Assembly (NCBI RefSeq): GCF_900103485.1
Contig: NZ_FNHW01000001.1
Span: forward strand, 2,439,057-2,503,056
DNA from: Fictibacillus solisalsi
Lineage (GTDB): Bacteria > Bacillota > Bacilli > Bacillales > Fictibacillaceae
Direction of reading: 5' to 3'
DNA: 64,000 bases
Shown here in pieces: positions 7,606 through 18,150 of the stretch. Made by a program: the position numbers and the translations under genes. Under the pieces are notes generated by a model that worked only from the letters and a program-made list of their open reading frames with translations, searched no databases and had not been told where the DNA came from. How positions within the stretch are numbered: the first letter of the stretch is position 1; every line of letters begins with the position of its first letter.

Positions 7606-8955
7606 TTATAAACGTTTTTCCAGTTCTTCTTTTTCCTTTTCAAAACCTGGTTTGCCAAGCAGTGCAAACATATTTTTCTTATATGCTTCAACTCCCGGCT
7701 GGTCGAATGGATTTACTCCAAGAAGGTATCCGCTGACCGCGCATGCTTTTTCAAAGAAATACACCAGATAGCCAAAATGATATGGCGTTAATTCAGGAAT
7801 GTTAACCACCAGGTTAGGAACGCCGCCATCGGTATGAGCAAGAAGTGTGCCTTGGAATGCTTTTTTATTTACAAAGTCCATGGTTTGTCCAGCCAGGAAA
7901 TTCAGCTTGTCGAGGTTTTGCTCGTCCTCTTCAATCGTGATTTCCTCGCGTGCATTCTCCACATTTAGCACGGTTTCAAAAAGGTCGCGTCTTCCTTCTT
8001 GAACATACTGACCCATGGAGTGAAGATCAGTTGAAAAGTCAACGGACGCTGGATAAATACCTTTATTGTCCTTACCCTCACTTTCACCGTACAATTGCTT
8101 CCACCATTCGGATACATAGTGAAGACTTGGCTCGTAGTTCACCATTAACTCGATGGTTTTTCCTTTATTGTACAACGCGTTTCGCGCTGCAGCATACTGG
8201 TATGCTTCGTTTTCAGCAAGTTCCGGAGAAGAATACGCCTTGCTCGCATCTGCTGCACCGCTCATCATTTCTTCAATATTCACGCCGCTAACCGCGATTG
8301 GAAGAAGTCCTACTGCGGTCAGGACGGAGTAACGTCCTCCTACATCATCAGGAATAACAAAGCTTTCATAGCCTTCTTCATCCGCCAGGGTTTTCAATGC
8401 ACCTTTCGCACGGTCGGTTGTCGCATAAATGCGTTTGCGGGCTTCTTCTTTTCCATACTTCTCTTCTAGCAGCTTGCGGAAAATACGGAACGCAATAGCC
8501 GGTTCGGTTGTTGTTCCTGATTTTGAAATGACGTTTACCGAAACATCTTTGCCTTCAATCAATTGAAGCAAGTCCTTCATATACGTAGAAGAAATATTTT
8601 GCCCTGCAAAGATAACCTGTGGAGCTTTGCGTTCTTCTTTGGAAAGCATGTTAGAGAAGGAATGGTTCAACATTTCAATCGCTGCCCGTGCCCCCAGATA
8701 AGAACCGCCAATACCAATGACGATCAATACATCGGAATCATTTTTAATTTTCTCTGCGCTTTTTTGAATGCGGGCAAATTCTTCTTTGTCGTATTCGGTC
8801 GGAAGATCCACCCATCCTAAAAAGTCACTGCCTGCGCCTGTTTTATTATGGATTTGTTCGTGTGCGGCTTTAACCAATGCTGACAAATTCGTTACTTCAT
8901 GGTCTCCTAAAAAAGGTAAAGCTTTGCTGTAATCAAAACGTAGTTTGCTGGCCAA
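7606..8955 (-). CDS. pgi: Glucose-6-phosphate isomerase
   Basis: A 449-aa enzyme interconverting glucose-6-phosphate and fructose-6-phosphate in glycolysis. Length matches Gram-positive PGI. Family signatures are intact: [13 protein letters not shown] (about 75-87), [29 protein letters not shown], and [17 protein letters not shown]. Start [13 protein letters not shown] is preceded by a GGAGGCG-like site. It stands alone between yugN and the alcohol dehydrogenase, as in B. subtilis. Confidence 0.97.
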   Translation of the reverse strand: MASKLRFDYSKALPFLGDHEVTNLSALVKAAHEQIHNKTGAGSDFLGWVDLPTEYDKEEFARIQKSAEKIKNDSDVLIVIGIGGSYLGARAAIEMLNHSFSNMLSKEERKAPQVIFAGQNISSTYMKDLLQLIEGKDVSVNVISKSGTTTEPAIAFRIFRKLLEEKYGKEEARKRIYATTDRAKGALKTLADEEGYESFVIPDDVGGRYSVLTAVGLLPIAVSGVNIEEMMSGAADASKAYSSPELAENEAYQYAAARNALYNKGKTIELMVNYEPSLHYVSEWWKQLYGESEGKDNKGIYPASVDFSTDLHSMGQYVQEGRRDLFETVLNVENAREEITIEEDEQNLDKLNFLAGQTMDFVNKKAFQGTLLAHTDGGVPNLVVNIPELTPYHFGYLVYFFEKACAVSGYLLGVNPFDQPGVEAYKKNMFALLGKPGFEKEKEELEKRL

Positions 8956-9093
8956 TGTACACGCCTCCGTTTTTTGTAGTAGTCTTCTTTACTTTACAGA
9001 ACGAAAAAGTACAATTCAAGAAAACCGTTAGGAAACGGTTCTCCTGATTTGTTTTGAAAAATAAAGCCGGTCATCTGTTACTTTCCCTATCCT

Positions 9094-10257
9094 TTATAGG
9101 GACATGCGTAAAATTTCAAGCACATCTTCTTTATTTAATTTTTTAAAGTTTCCAAACTCGCCATTGGCCATTGCTTTATCAGCAATAAGGTCAAGCTTCG
9201 AGTCATCAATATCATAATCCGCAAGACGGTTCGGAGCACCAATGGAAGTCCAGAATGCAGACAGCTTATCAATTCCTTCAAGAGCGACTTCACGGTCTGA
9301 TTTACCTTCAGCGTCCACATTGAACACTCGAACAGCCAGCTGCTTTAAGCGGGCAGGATTTTCGTCCAGAACATGTCTAAGCAGATTAGGAAACAAAATA
9401 GCCAATCCTCCGGCATGAGGAATATCATATACAGCAGAAACGGCATGCTCAAGATTATGGGTAGCCCAGTCACCCTGTACACCCATTGCGATCGTTCCGT
9501 TCAATGCCATTGTTCCGTTATAAAGGATCGTTTCGCGAAGATCATAGTTCTCAAGATCTTCCACCATTTTTGGTGCTGTTTCAATTACCGTTCTCAAAAT
9601 GGATTCAGCAAAACGGTCCTGAAGAAGCGCATTCTCTGTATGGTTGAGATACGTTTCAAGTACGTGGGACATCATATCAACCATGCCATAAATGGTATGG
9701 TCTTTTGGCACAGTAAAAGTGTTTACTGGATCAAGAATTGAAAACCGAGGGAAAACAAGCGGGCTTCCCCAGCCATACTTTTCATTGGTTTCCCAATTGG
9801 TAATAACCGATCCGGAGTTCATTTCAGAACCTGTTGCAGCAAGTGTCAGTACGGTTCCAAATGGGATAGCTTCTTTTGGTGTACTTTTTTTCGTGACGAA
9901 ATCCCAAACGTCGCCGTCGTATTTGGCCCCCGCCGCAATAGCCTTGGTACAGTCAATAACACTTCCGCCACCAACGGCCAAAATGAAATCAATATTATTT
10001 TCCTTGCAGATTTCCACACCTTTTTTAACGGTGGTTAATCGTGGGTTAGGCTCGACTCCGGAAAGTTCATGAACCTCAGCTCCCATTTTTTCCAGTTCAC
10101 TTGTTACCTGATCATACAGGCCGCTTCTCTTAATGCTTCCACCGCCGTAAACAAGCAATACCTTTTTGCCATACGGCTCCATTTCATTGGAGAGCTGGCT
10201 GAGTTGTCCCTTCCCGAACACTAATCGAGTTGGGTTATAGTACGTAAATGAATTCAT
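9094..10257 (-). CDS. yugJ: NADH-dependent iron-containing alcohol dehydrogenase (YugJ/BdhA type)
   Basis: A 387-aa group III, iron- or zinc-dependent alcohol dehydrogenase. The nucleotide-binding GGGS motifs occur at about 39-42 and 96-99 ([13 protein letters not shown]). Metal ligands are Asp and His in [11 protein letters not shown] and two His in [21 protein letters not shown]. The family reduces aldehydes such as butanal; the true substrate is unknown. B. subtilis has two neighbouring paralogues (yugJ, yugK); only one is present here. GGAGG precedes the ATG. Confidence 0.9.
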   Translation of the reverse strand: MNSFTYYNPTRLVFGKGQLSQLSNEMEPYGKKVLLVYGGGSIKRSGLYDQVTSELEKMGAEVHELSGVEPNPRLTTVKKGVEICKENNIDFILAVGGGSVIDCTKAIAAGAKYDGDVWDFVTKKSTPKEAIPFGTVLTLAATGSEMNSGSVITNWETNEKYGWGSPLVFPRFSILDPVNTFTVPKDHTIYGMVDMMSHVLETYLNHTENALLQDRFAESILRTVIETAPKMVEDLENYDLRETILYNGTMALNGTIAMGVQGDWATHNLEHAVSAVYDIPHAGGLAILFPNLLRHVLDENPARLKQLAVRVFNVDAEGKSDREVALEGIDKLSAFWTSIGAPNRLADYDIDDSKLDLIADKAMANGEFGNFKKLNKEDVLEILRMSL

Positions 10258-10496
10258 AATTTTACCTCCCAGTGATCCAATACTTCGTTAGTATTATCCA
10301 TCATGCCGATTTTAAAAGTAAAGAAATTGGCTTGAATCCAATATAATGTGTACAAATATTAAACAAGATACTAAACAAAGGTTACATACAAGTGGAAAAT
10401 GGGTTTATTCTTCTCGTCTATGTGGAAATGTATAAATGTAACAAAAAGAAGTCATCCTATTACTGCAATTAATTTCATTTTTAAGGAGGTAATACC

Positions 10497-10733
10497 ATGA
10501 ATGGATTACAACGTACTGCATTAGCTTTGGTCATTATCGGTGCAATCAACTGGGGTCTTATTGGTTTCTTCCAATTCGATCTCGTGGCGGCCATTTTCGG
10601 CGGCCAGGATGCAGCACTTTCCCGAATCGTTTATGGATTGGTTGGACTTTCCGGATTATATTGCCTGACTCTTCTTTTCAAACCCTCTCATGAAGTTGAA
10701 CGTGAAGACCGCGTTGAAACCAATCGCGTATAA
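10497..10733 (+). CDS. yuzA: DUF378 small membrane protein (YuzA)
   Basis: A 78-aa protein with two hydrophobic helices (about 5-33 and 42-62) and a polar charged tail. The NWGLIGFFQFDLVAAIFG segment is typical of DUF378/YuzA. Function unknown. A perfect AAGGAGG precedes the ATG. It shares a terminator with the convergent yugI. Confidence 0.88.
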   Translation: MNGLQRTALALVIIGAINWGLIGFFQFDLVAAIFGGQDAALSRIVYGLVGLSGLYCLTLLFKPSHEVEREDRVETNRV

Positions 10734-10744
10734 TACACCGCTAC

Positions 10745-10780
10745 AAAAAAAAGCTCTTCCCAAGAGGAAGAGCTTTTTTT
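10745..10780. terminator. Bidirectional terminator yuzA/yugI
   Basis: AAGCTCTTCC pairs with GGAAGAGCTT, with A and T runs on both sides. Confidence 0.9.
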
Positions 10781-10782
10781 AT

Positions 10783-11181
10783 TTATTTCTTAAGACGTTT
10801 GTTAAGTTGAGCTTGACGGTCTGTAGATTCTTTCAACCATTCTTTAAGCTTAGCTTCAAGTGTGTTGAAGCCTTTGGAAGAATCTTGAGCCGCTTGCTTC
10901 TTAGGTGCCGGACGACGGTCTTTTTTAGGAGCTTGAGCTGGCGCTTCCTGAGTTTGACGAATGGAAAGAGAAATCTTTTTGGAATCTTCGTCAACAGAAA
11001 GGATTTTTACCTGTACGATATCCCCCACTTTTAATACGTCGTTAATATCTTTAACAAAGCTATGAGAAACCTCAGAGATATGAACCAATCCCTGAACTTC
11101 GTCGTTTAAAGCGACGAAAGCACCAAACGGTTTAATTCCAGTTACTTTACCTTCAACGATGCTACCTACTTCAAAATTCAT
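10783..11181 (-). CDS. yugI: S1-domain RNA-binding protein YugI (general stress protein 13)
   Basis: A 132-aa protein. Residues 1-72 are an S1 RNA-binding domain (VGSIVEGKVTGIKPFGAFVAL, then GLVHISEVSHSFVKDI). The remainder is a lysine-rich linker and tail. B. subtilis YugI/GSP13 is a ribosome-associated stress protein. The order next to yuzA is conserved. AGGAGTG precedes the ATG. Confidence 0.92.
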   Translation of the reverse strand: MNFEVGSIVEGKVTGIKPFGAFVALNDEVQGLVHISEVSHSFVKDINDVLKVGDIVQVKILSVDEDSKKISLSIRQTQEAPAQAPKKDRRPAPKKQAAQDSSKGFNTLEAKLKEWLKESTDRQAQLNKRLKK

Positions 11182-11361
11182 GAAAACACTCCTAACTATT
11201 TTTTAACCTATTAAGTATAACACACACGGGGAATAAAAGAAAATGAATGTAACAAAGATAAAACCTATTGATCCTGACCAATTTCAAGCAAATAGGGCAT
11301 AAGTTTGAGTTTCACCTCATTCCCATACCCATATTTGGCGTTATTGGAAACTTTTTTCTCG

Positions 11362-12744
11362 TTAAACCAACCGTTCAGGATTTAGCAATGTTTCTGCCTC
11401 TTCTTTAGTAACATATCCTTTTTCTATGGCAATTTCCTTGACCGTCTTACCTGAGCTGAAGCTTTCTTTCGCCACTTCAGCAGCTTTTTCATAGCCTGTT
11501 TTTGGATTCAGTGCAGTCGCGATGGCCAGACTCTGCTCCATTAATTCTTTAATCCGGTCTTCATTGGCTTCCAAGTCCTTAAGGCAGCGCTCCGTGAAGG
11601 TCCTCATCCCTGAAGAAAGAATTGTAATGGAATGAAGGAGGTTGAGACCAATCACCGGCATCATGACATTGATCTCCAACTGGCTCCCAATTCCCGCGGT
11701 TGTCACACACGTATCATTGCCAATAACCTGAGCACAAATCATATATAAATTTTCAAGAATGACCGGATTCACCTTTCCTGGCATGATCGAAGAACCAGGC
11801 TGTACCGCTGGCAACAAGATTTCTGCAATGCCCGTTCTCGGTCCGGAACTCAGCAATCGCAAGTCCGAGGTAATTTTAATAAGATGGATGGCCAATTCCT
11901 TTAAATGTCCGCTGACCTGGATCGCTGCGCCATTATTTTGCATGAAACGGAAGCGGTCGGTTGGCTGTGCAAACGGAAGACCGGTACGCTTTGCCACCTC
12001 ATTAATTGCCTTTTCACTATACTCGGGATGCGCATTGATACCTGTGCCGACTGCGTTTCCTCCCAGGCCAATTTCAAACAGAAAGGGTTCACTTTGCTTA
12101 AGCGCATCTTGCACTTTTTTAAGACTTTCCGCGTAACCGCCAAACGACTGGCCAAGCCTCATCGGAACGGCATCCTGTAGATGAGTCCGGCCGGATCGGA
12201 TGATGTCATGAAATTCCTCTTGTTTTTTTCGGAGAACTGCAATGGTTTCTTCAAGAGCAGGATACAGGTTTGCATACAGTTCCTGTGCAGTACTGATGTT
12301 GATGGCCACATGAATCGTATCATTCGTGGATTGTGCCATGTTCACATGGTCATTAGGATGGACGTTGCTCCAATCCCCTTTTTCACCGCCAAGAAGCTCG
12401 GATGCACGGCTTGCAATAACTTCGTTCGCATTCATGTTCTGCGAAGTACCTGCTCCTGCCTGATAAGCATCTACCACAAATTGATCGACAAACTTACCTT
12501 CCATCACTTCCTCCGCTGCCTGAATAATAGCGTTGGCTTTCTTCTCATCCAGTTCCCCGCAGTCCCGGTTTGCGGCGGCTGCACTCGCTTTAATGATCGC
12601 TTGTGCTTTTACAAAAGCAAAAGGAAGCCGTTGCCCGCTGATCGGGAAGTTTTCCACAGCCCGCTGGGTTTGAGCCCCATAATATGCCTCTTTTGGCACC
12701 TGAACTTCACCTAGCGTATCTTTCGCTGTTCTGTATTCCGTCAT
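11362..12744 (-). CDS. fumC: Class II fumarate hydratase
   Basis: A 460-aa TCA-cycle enzyme hydrating fumarate to malate; B. subtilis CitG is almost the same length. The fumarase/aspartase signature GSSIMPGKVNPVILE is intact, as are TNDTIHVA and SGRTHLQDAVP. The ATG at 12744 (MTEYRTAKDT) is chosen because GGAGA lies about eight bases upstream; the frame stays open to 12783 but has no comparable site there. Confidence 0.96.
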   Translation of the reverse strand: MTEYRTAKDTLGEVQVPKEAYYGAQTQRAVENFPISGQRLPFAFVKAQAIIKASAAAANRDCGELDEKKANAIIQAAEEVMEGKFVDQFVVDAYQAGAGTSQNMNANEVIASRASELLGGEKGDWSNVHPNDHVNMAQSTNDTIHVAINISTAQELYANLYPALEETIAVLRKKQEEFHDIIRSGRTHLQDAVPMRLGQSFGGYAESLKKVQDALKQSEPFLFEIGLGGNAVGTGINAHPEYSEKAINEVAKRTGLPFAQPTDRFRFMQNNGAAIQVSGHLKELAIHLIKITSDLRLLSSGPRTGIAEILLPAVQPGSSIMPGKVNPVILENLYMICAQVIGNDTCVTTAGIGSQLEINVMMPVIGLNLLHSITILSSGMRTFTERCLKDLEANEDRIKELMEQSLAIATALNPKTGYEKAAEVAKESFSSGKTVKEIAIEKGYVTKEEAETLLNPERLV

Positions 12745-12971
12745 AAATGCATCTCCTTTCATCACTTTACGGATAGTCCGCATATCGTCATTTTCTGTAT
12801 TCCCTCTTTTTTCCCCTTTTATGGTTTATCTTTTCAGAGCCTGTCCATACTGATAAGGCAGCATTCAATATCCCCTTTTTCTTCGCAGGTATGCCACCAC
12901 ATACCTGCTTTTTTTATCCAAAAATCTGTTTTTATTCCACCAAAAAAAGCCTCTATGCAAGAGACTTAAGG

Positions 12972-13298
12972 CTAGCTTGATTCAATAGATGCCAGGTTAT
13001 CCCTTTCCTTATGTAAAGAGATGACCACAGCTGGAGATTTTTTTATTTTTCGGTGTTCTGTCCGGAATCCGGCCTTTTTCTGTTTCAAGTAGGTCGCTTT
13101 TGAAATGGGACGGGGGCGGGACCACGAAATAGACTCAGGATTTCTCCAGGAATCATGGGTAATCAGCTCGGTTTTGTAATAATAACAATTGCCGCTTAAG
13201 TATTCTTCACATATATATATTACGGTATGTTTGCTATGCATTCGCCGATCGCTCCATTTTTTTGATACATTATCCCCTTTTTCGCCAGCTTTATTCAT
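12972..13298 (-). CDS. Hypothetical small basic protein
   Basis: An open frame of up to 108 codons, rich in Lys, Arg, Ser and His, with no signal peptide or membrane span. The first start (MNKAGEKG) has only a weak ribosome site; an internal ATG giving MHSKHTVIYICEEYL (about 89 aa) has GGAG nine bases upstream and may be the true start. I do not recognise a family. It lies between fumC and the YjcZ-like gene, all leftward, and may be a lineage-specific gene. Confidence 0.45.
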   Translation of the reverse strand: MNKAGEKGDNVSKKWSDRRMHSKHTVIYICEEYLSGNCYYYKTELITHDSWRNPESISWSRPRPISKATYLKQKKAGFRTEHRKIKKSPAVVISLHKERDNLASIESS

Positions 13299-13352
13299 GG
13301 AAAGGGCCTGAAGCCCGAAACTTCAAGCCCTAACTTCAAGCCCTTCACATCC

Positions 13353-13517
13353 TTATCTAAAGAACCACCATAGACCTCCAAAGATAAGGAGAAGTATAAA
13401 TATGATAATCAATACGGCCCAAACCCAGCCGAAACCATATCCGCCGCCACCACCGGCTACGCCATAGCCATAACCATAGCCATAGTATGGAAAACCGCCA
13501 CCATAAGGATATGCCAT
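13353..13517 (-). CDS. YjcZ-family sporulation protein
   Basis: A 54-aa protein: a Gly/Tyr-rich head (MAYPYGGGFPYYGYGYG...) and one C-terminal membrane helix (WAVLIIIFILLLIFGGLWW). This is the YjcZ/SscA-like family of short hydrophobic proteins made in sporulation. The ATG at 13517 is chosen because a strong GGAGG is nine bases upstream; earlier in-frame ATGs have none. Confidence 0.82.
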   Translation of the reverse strand: MAYPYGGGFPYYGYGYGYGVAGGGGGYGFGWVWAVLIIIFILLLIFGGLWWFFR

Positions 13518-13690
13518 ATTACAAACCTCCTTCATCTGATACGTCCTCACATTAATAAAATATGTTAGAGCGGGGTAAAGAGGAAGAGAGGCAAATGCGG
13601 ATTTTGTGCCTGTTCAAGGAAATTATTTCTTTCGTAAAGAAAAAAGGATGGGGCAAAGTAAATAAGACGAAAAGATGATGGAGGAATGCA

Positions 13691-14569
13691 ATGGAAACGA
13701 AAAAAACGCCGCTGCTTACTCCGGCATTTCGGAAAAGGATCGGCGATGTTACGATTCATTATGAAGATTTTCATCAACCAAATTCTGATGCACAGGTTCT
13801 GATCCTGATTCATGGATTTTTGTCTTCGACCATCAGTTTTCGCCAGCTCATCCCCTATTTGACTGATCAGTACCATGTGGTGGCCATCGATCTCCCGGGA
13901 TTTGGCAAAAGTGAAAAATCAAAGCAATTTACGTATTCACTGGCGAACTATGGAAAGCTGGTATTGTCGTTCATTAAGGAAATGGGCTGGTCCAATGTGG
14001 TGCTCGTTGGCCACTCGATGGGAGGCCAGGTAGCTTTGCACGCCTCCCGCCAGGACGGTAAACTCATTGATAAGCTCATTCTTATTGGCTGCTGCGGTTA
14101 TATTAAGCGGGCCGGCACTCCCATTATTTGCTGCTCTTATCTTCCTTTCTTTTCTTGGGGATTGAAGCAATGGGTATTGAAAAAGGATATCAGGAATGAT
14201 CTTAGCGGCGTCCTTCATAATATGAACCTGGTGACAGATGAACTCATTAAAGATTACAGGGAACAATTTTTGGAGAAAGGGTTCTTCGACAGTTTAATCC
14301 GTCTGCTTCGGCACCGTGAGGGAGATTTAAAACCCTTCGAACTCAATTCCATAATGCATCCCATTTTGCTGATACATGGAGATGACGACCGGGTAATACC
14401 ACTTTCGACAGGGAAACGGCTAAATAGTGATTTGAAAAATTCCAGGCTAATCGTATACAAGGATACCGGACACTTAATTATGGAAGAAAAACCAGAAGAA
14501 CTGGCACAGGATATAAAAAACTTCCTTTCACAACCTGACAAAAAAGAAGCGATCCAGACTCCGGTCTAA
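13691..14569 (+). CDS. yugF: Alpha/beta hydrolase (YugF-like)
   Basis: A 292-aa cytoplasmic alpha/beta-hydrolase. Visible elements: oxyanion HGF at 41-43, DLPGFGKS, nucleophile elbow GHSMGG with S109, acid loop HGDDDRVIP, and catalytic His in DTGHLIMEEKPEEL. Substrate unknown. B. subtilis yugF sits in the same chromosomal arc. GGAGG is well placed before the ATG. Confidence 0.85.
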   Translation: METKKTPLLTPAFRKRIGDVTIHYEDFHQPNSDAQVLILIHGFLSSTISFRQLIPYLTDQYHVVAIDLPGFGKSEKSKQFTYSLANYGKLVLSFIKEMGWSNVVLVGHSMGGQVALHASRQDGKLIDKLILIGCCGYIKRAGTPIICCSYLPFFSWGLKQWVLKKDIRNDLSGVLHNMNLVTDELIKDYREQFLEKGFFDSLIRLLRHREGDLKPFELNSIMHPILLIHGDDDRVIPLSTGKRLNSDLKNSRLIVYKDTGHLIMEEKPEELAQDIKNFLSQPDKKEAIQTPV

Positions 14570-14580
14570 GATCGCTTCTT
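14544..14580. terminator. Bidirectional terminator at convergent yugF/cvfC ends
   Basis: AAGAAGCGATC pairs with GATCGCTTCTT across a 15-base loop; the yugF stop codon lies inside the hairpin. Confidence 0.75.
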
Positions 14581-14586
14581 AATCGT

Positions 14587-15723
14587 TTATTGATTTTCTC
14601 TGCTTCTCATCATCTGCTGCCAGACAGAACCGGCCGCCTCTTCTCCACTTTGGATTCGCTCAAGCGCAATTTTAGCCTGCAGCCGAACCTCAAATTCAGG
14701 GTCATCCTCTGCCACTTTAAGAGCCGGAACAGCGGTTTCATCTCCTGCTTCAAACAGGAATCGTGCCGCCCGCCATCGAACCAGTTTATTTTTATCCTCC
14801 AATGCTTCACACATGGCAGGAATTGCTTTTGGATTTCCCAGGTCTGACAGACAGTCTCCTGCAGTTCGTCTTACAGCAACATTCTTGTCTTTTAATCCTG
14901 CATATAACAGCGGAAGAACAGCTTCATCTTCAATCATGCCAAGATATACGACGGCCAGCCGGCGTATGGAAGGCTTTGGATCCTTAAGCGCCTGTTTCAG
15001 TACCATAATATCGTCTACTGTTGGATTCATGCGTTCAAGAGCCGCATACCGTGTTTGCCAGTCTTCATCTCGCATTTTTTCTGCTACTTCAGTGGAGGTT
15101 ACGGTCTCCTCTGGCGCTTTTTTCCCTTCCTCGCTGATAAACGCCTGCTTCACAAGTTTCTGTACCCGTTCTTCATCATATGCAGCTGAAATCTCATCGA
15201 CAACTTCCTGACCGATTTGCTCAAAAGTTCCATAACGGACACCCTGTTCTTCCCACTTTCGCTCCATGACCAGGTTGTCTGATGCTTTTTGTGCTTCGAG
15301 AGCAGCCTTCATGAACCGTTCAGGCAAACCGGCACGGCGCTCTTCCTTGTCTGTTTTTAATTTAACCTGCATCGGCAATCCTCGGAACATTTGAATCAAC
15401 ACGGTAATTTCGAGATACTCATCGTCCTTTTTCTCTTCAGCGTTATTCTGTTCAGCTGTTGATTCTGAATCTCCAAATACTTCCCTTACGCCTGCGAGTA
15501 CATCCTCCCAATCGGCACGCGGATGGCGGTCGAGGGCGATAAAGTCTGCCACATGATATACACTTTTAACCCCTTCTACCTGAAAAATTTCTTTAATGTA
15601 ATCAGGTGCGCCCTCCAGGTTATCCTTTGTATAGTTGTACCTTTCGTTTCCCGGCAGGCTTTCATCCATATTTATTTTCATGGAGTTTGGACTTGGCGTT
15701 GGTTCAATGCCTTTAATTCTCAT
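14587..15723 (-). CDS. ypgR: NifU-N/HEAT-repeat protein, conserved virulence factor C type
   Basis: A 378-aa protein with an N-terminal Nfu/NifU-like domain (residues about 1-90, MRIKGIEPTPSPNSMKI) and a C-terminal set of HEAT-like repeats (about 225-370, e.g. SIRRLAVVYLGMIEDEAVLPLL and similar units). This is YpgR/CvfC; the staphylococcal member affects virulence gene expression, biochemical role unknown. Its NifU-like domain shows no clear CxxC. GGGAGTG precedes the ATG. It is 12 bases downstream of a small gene in the same direction. Confidence 0.85.
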   Translation of the reverse strand: MRIKGIEPTPSPNSMKINMDESLPGNERYNYTKDNLEGAPDYIKEIFQVEGVKSVYHVADFIALDRHPRADWEDVLAGVREVFGDSESTAEQNNAEEKKDDEYLEITVLIQMFRGLPMQVKLKTDKEERRAGLPERFMKAALEAQKASDNLVMERKWEEQGVRYGTFEQIGQEVVDEISAAYDEERVQKLVKQAFISEEGKKAPEETVTSTEVAEKMRDEDWQTRYAALERMNPTVDDIMVLKQALKDPKPSIRRLAVVYLGMIEDEAVLPLLYAGLKDKNVAVRRTAGDCLSDLGNPKAIPAMCEALEDKNKLVRWRAARFLFEAGDETAVPALKVAEDDPEFEVRLQAKIALERIQSGEEAAGSVWQQMMRSRENQ

Positions 15724-15735
15724 GCTATCACTCCC

Positions 15736-16023
15736 TCAAATCAATTTCTGTTCGGTAATAAAATCCAGCATTTTCTTCTTTTCGGTATCCGTGAATTTAT
15801 ACTCACTGTCTACCCCTTCATCATGGACAATAAAATCATGTACCTCGCCATCCTGATCAAACACAACCAGTGCGCTTGGATCAATCAGATCAGCCGGCAG
15901 ATTCGTGTCTTTTGAAAACTCGAAGTTCAGATACACATTGATCCAGTGTCCTCTTTGCATGACTTCAGGAAAAAATGCAGTAAAATTCGCTTCGAAGTAA
16001 TTTTGAAACCCATACTTGTACAT
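15736..16023 (-). CDS. Hypothetical 95-aa acidic protein
   Basis: Begins MYKYGFQNYFEANF and ends DFITEQKLI; Asp/Glu-rich, with no membrane span. The ATG at 16023 is chosen for the G-rich site (CGGGGGAA) just upstream; the frame is open to 16125 with a weaker start. Probably forms an operon with the downstream NifU/HEAT gene. Family not recognised. Confidence 0.6.
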   Translation of the reverse strand: MYKYGFQNYFEANFTAFFPEVMQRGHWINVYLNFEFSKDTNLPADLIDPSALVVFDQDGEVHDFIVHDEGVDSEYKFTDTEKKKMLDFITEQKLI

Positions 16024-16163
16024 CGTGTTCCCCCGTATGACATTTTGCTCACCTCTCATTATAAACAATCCATGTTCAGGAAACAAAGATGGCGGGTTGG
16101 GAACCTTTTCATAAAAAAAAGACACCGGCGCATCAGAAACAATGCACCAATGTCCAGGTTGAT

Positions 16164-16784
16164 TTACCGGCTTAATACCGCACGTACCGGGCTGCCGTCC
16201 CCTTCTTTTAAGGGAAGAGGCAGCGCCATGAGATGGTATTTTCCAGGCTCGATATCGTCGAGCACAAGCCCTTCAAGGATATGAATTCCTTTGCCATGAA
16301 GCGCATGGTGAGCAGGCAGCTCTTTGCTGTCAAGGGGATCCACTGAAGGCACGTCAACTCCAATCAGACGAACTCCCTTTTCAAATAAATAAGGGGCAAG
16401 GGATTCATGGAGACAGGCGATCCTTACCGGAAACACGCTTCGATCCTTCCATGAATTGGTTTTAAGCAGCACCCTCTGAGTACCGTCAAGACGTTCGCTT
16501 TCCAAATCTTCCGGCCTTACACAGTCTCTCCCGCTGACGTCAACAACGAGCGCTGTTCCCGCGTATAAATCAAGATCTAATTCCAACACCCGTTCTCCTT
16601 GGCTGTCAAAGTGAAAGGGGGCATCAATATGTGTGCCTGTATGGGTACTCATTGTAATTTGGCCAACGTTTACAGAACCTGATTCTTCTTTCGTCCATGT
16701 CAATTCATAGGCAAATAGCGTATCACCAGGCCAGATAGGAACAGTTGAACTTAACGGCATGGAAACATCGATCAGTTTTCCCAT
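16164..16784 (-). CDS. kynB: Kynurenine formamidase (arylformamidase)
   Basis: A 206-aa metal-dependent hydrolase converting N-formylkynurenine to kynurenine. The bacterial KynB/cyclase motif HTGTHIDAPFHF is at about residues 49-60, supplying metal ligands. Its ATG overlaps the kynU stop by one base (TAATG), so the two are translationally coupled. Confidence 0.93.
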   Translation of the reverse strand: MGKLIDVSMPLSSTVPIWPGDTLFAYELTWTKEESGSVNVGQITMSTHTGTHIDAPFHFDSQGERVLELDLDLYAGTALVVDVSGRDCVRPEDLESERLDGTQRVLLKTNSWKDRSVFPVRIACLHESLAPYLFEKGVRLIGVDVPSVDPLDSKELPAHHALHGKGIHILEGLVLDDIEPGKYHLMALPLPLKEGDGSPVRAVLSR

Positions 16785-18049
16785 TATGCAATCACCTCTC
16801 TTACATTGGGGAATTTCTCATACTGCTTTTCACTCATGATTTTCTTCAAACGTGCGATTGTATCATGCACATCTTGGAATGAAGTATAAAGAGGAACCGG
16901 CGCCAGCCGAATCACGTTCGGCGCCCGGAAATCTGGTACAACTTGATTTTCCTTTAATGCTTTGCAGATTCTTGCTGCTTCAGGGTGTTCAAGACATACA
17001 TGTCCTCCGCGGCGTACATCTTCTCTTGGATTGCCAATGTGAAAGCCAAAAGAAGATAGCTCCGATTCGATCAATTCCATCATAAACCGGGTAAGCTGAA
17101 GAGATTTTTTCCTTAAGCGATCCATTCCTGCTTCTGCAAAAAGTTCCAATGATCCAATTAGTGGTGCTGTGCTCAATACATGAGGTGTTCCCATTTGGTA
17201 TGCGCCCGCCGAATCTGACGGCACAAATTCATGAGACATATCAAACTGCTTCTCTTTATTTGAACCAAACCAGCCGGCAAGACCGGGGGCTGTTTTAAAA
17301 TGTTTGCGGTTTACATAGAGTCCGGCAACACTGCCCGGTCCTCCGTTTAAATATTTGTAATTGCACCAAAAAGCGAAGTCCACCTCCCAATGGGACAGTC
17401 CATGAGGAACGGCTCCAATGGAATGACATAAATCAAAGCCAATCAAAATTCCCCTTTTGTGTGCTTCTGCTGTCAGTTGCTGGATATCGAGTAGTTGTCC
17501 GCTACGGTAGAGTACAGAAGGAAGCACAATGAGGGCTATCTCCTCTGTCATCGCTGAGATAATATCCTCTTCCTCTATGAGTCTGCCATCCCGGCTTTTT
17601 ACGGATATCAGATGATCAGCGGGACTTAAACTTTTTAGCTGGAGCTGGCTTTTTAGCGCATAAATGTCCGATGGAAATGTCAGTTCATCGGCCAGAATTT
17701 TGGTTTTGGTGCCAGCAGGCTGAAAAAAGGTAGATACAAGCTGGTGAAGGTTTCCGGTCGTTGACCCGGTAACAATTACTTCATCGTTATGGGCACCAAT
17801 AAGCGGTGCCATTTTTCCTCCCAGTTCTTCGCTAAGTGTAAACCAGGGATGTTTACCAGCCATCCAGCCATCAATACCATATTCCTTCCAGTCGTTTAAA
17901 ACCTCTGCAAGCGCCTTCTCTGCATTTTTCGATAGTACCCCTAATGAGTTGCCGTCCATATACAAGACACCTTTTTTGACATAAAATTCTTCTTTAAAGT
18001 GCTTGAGCTCATCTTTTCCGTCCATTTCAGTCGAATATGCCTGTTTCAT
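16784..18049 (-). CDS. kynU: Kynureninase
   Basis: A 421-aa PLP enzyme splitting kynurenine to anthranilate and alanine. The PLP lysine lies in [28 protein letters not shown] supplies the Asp that holds the cofactor ring. First gene of a kynU-kynB unit. Many Bacillus have kynA (tryptophan 2,3-dioxygenase) alongside; it is not present in this window. Confidence 0.95.
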   Translation of the reverse strand: MKQAYSTEMDGKDELKHFKEEFYVKKGVLYMDGNSLGVLSKNAEKALAEVLNDWKEYGIDGWMAGKHPWFTLSEELGGKMAPLIGAHNDEVIVTGSTTGNLHQLVSTFFQPAGTKTKILADELTFPSDIYALKSQLQLKSLSPADHLISVKSRDGRLIEEEDIISAMTEEIALIVLPSVLYRSGQLLDIQQLTAEAHKRGILIGFDLCHSIGAVPHGLSHWEVDFAFWCNYKYLNGGPGSVAGLYVNRKHFKTAPGLAGWFGSNKEKQFDMSHEFVPSDSAGAYQMGTPHVLSTAPLIGSLELFAEAGMDRLRKKSLQLTRFMMELIESELSSFGFHIGNPREDVRRGGHVCLEHPEAARICKALKENQVVPDFRAPNVIRLAPVPLYTSFQDVHDTIARLKKIMSEKQYEKFPNVREVIA

Positions 18050-18132
18050 TGGTTATGCGCCCCTTTTTTTATTTCTCCTTCTATCTTAAACAATTAAATG
18101 CCTCCACTCAATGCAATCGCTTTCCGTTTAAA

Positions 18133-18150
18133 TGTTACAATTATGTAACA
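18133..18150. promoter_or_regulatory. Palindrome upstream of kynU
   Basis: TGTTAC and GTAACA flank six bases, a perfect inverted repeat 84 bases upstream of kynU and 186 upstream of sinI. It resembles the TnrA/GlnR box (TGTNA-N7-TNACA) but the spacing is one base longer. Likely an operator; the factor is unknown. Confidence 0.5.
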
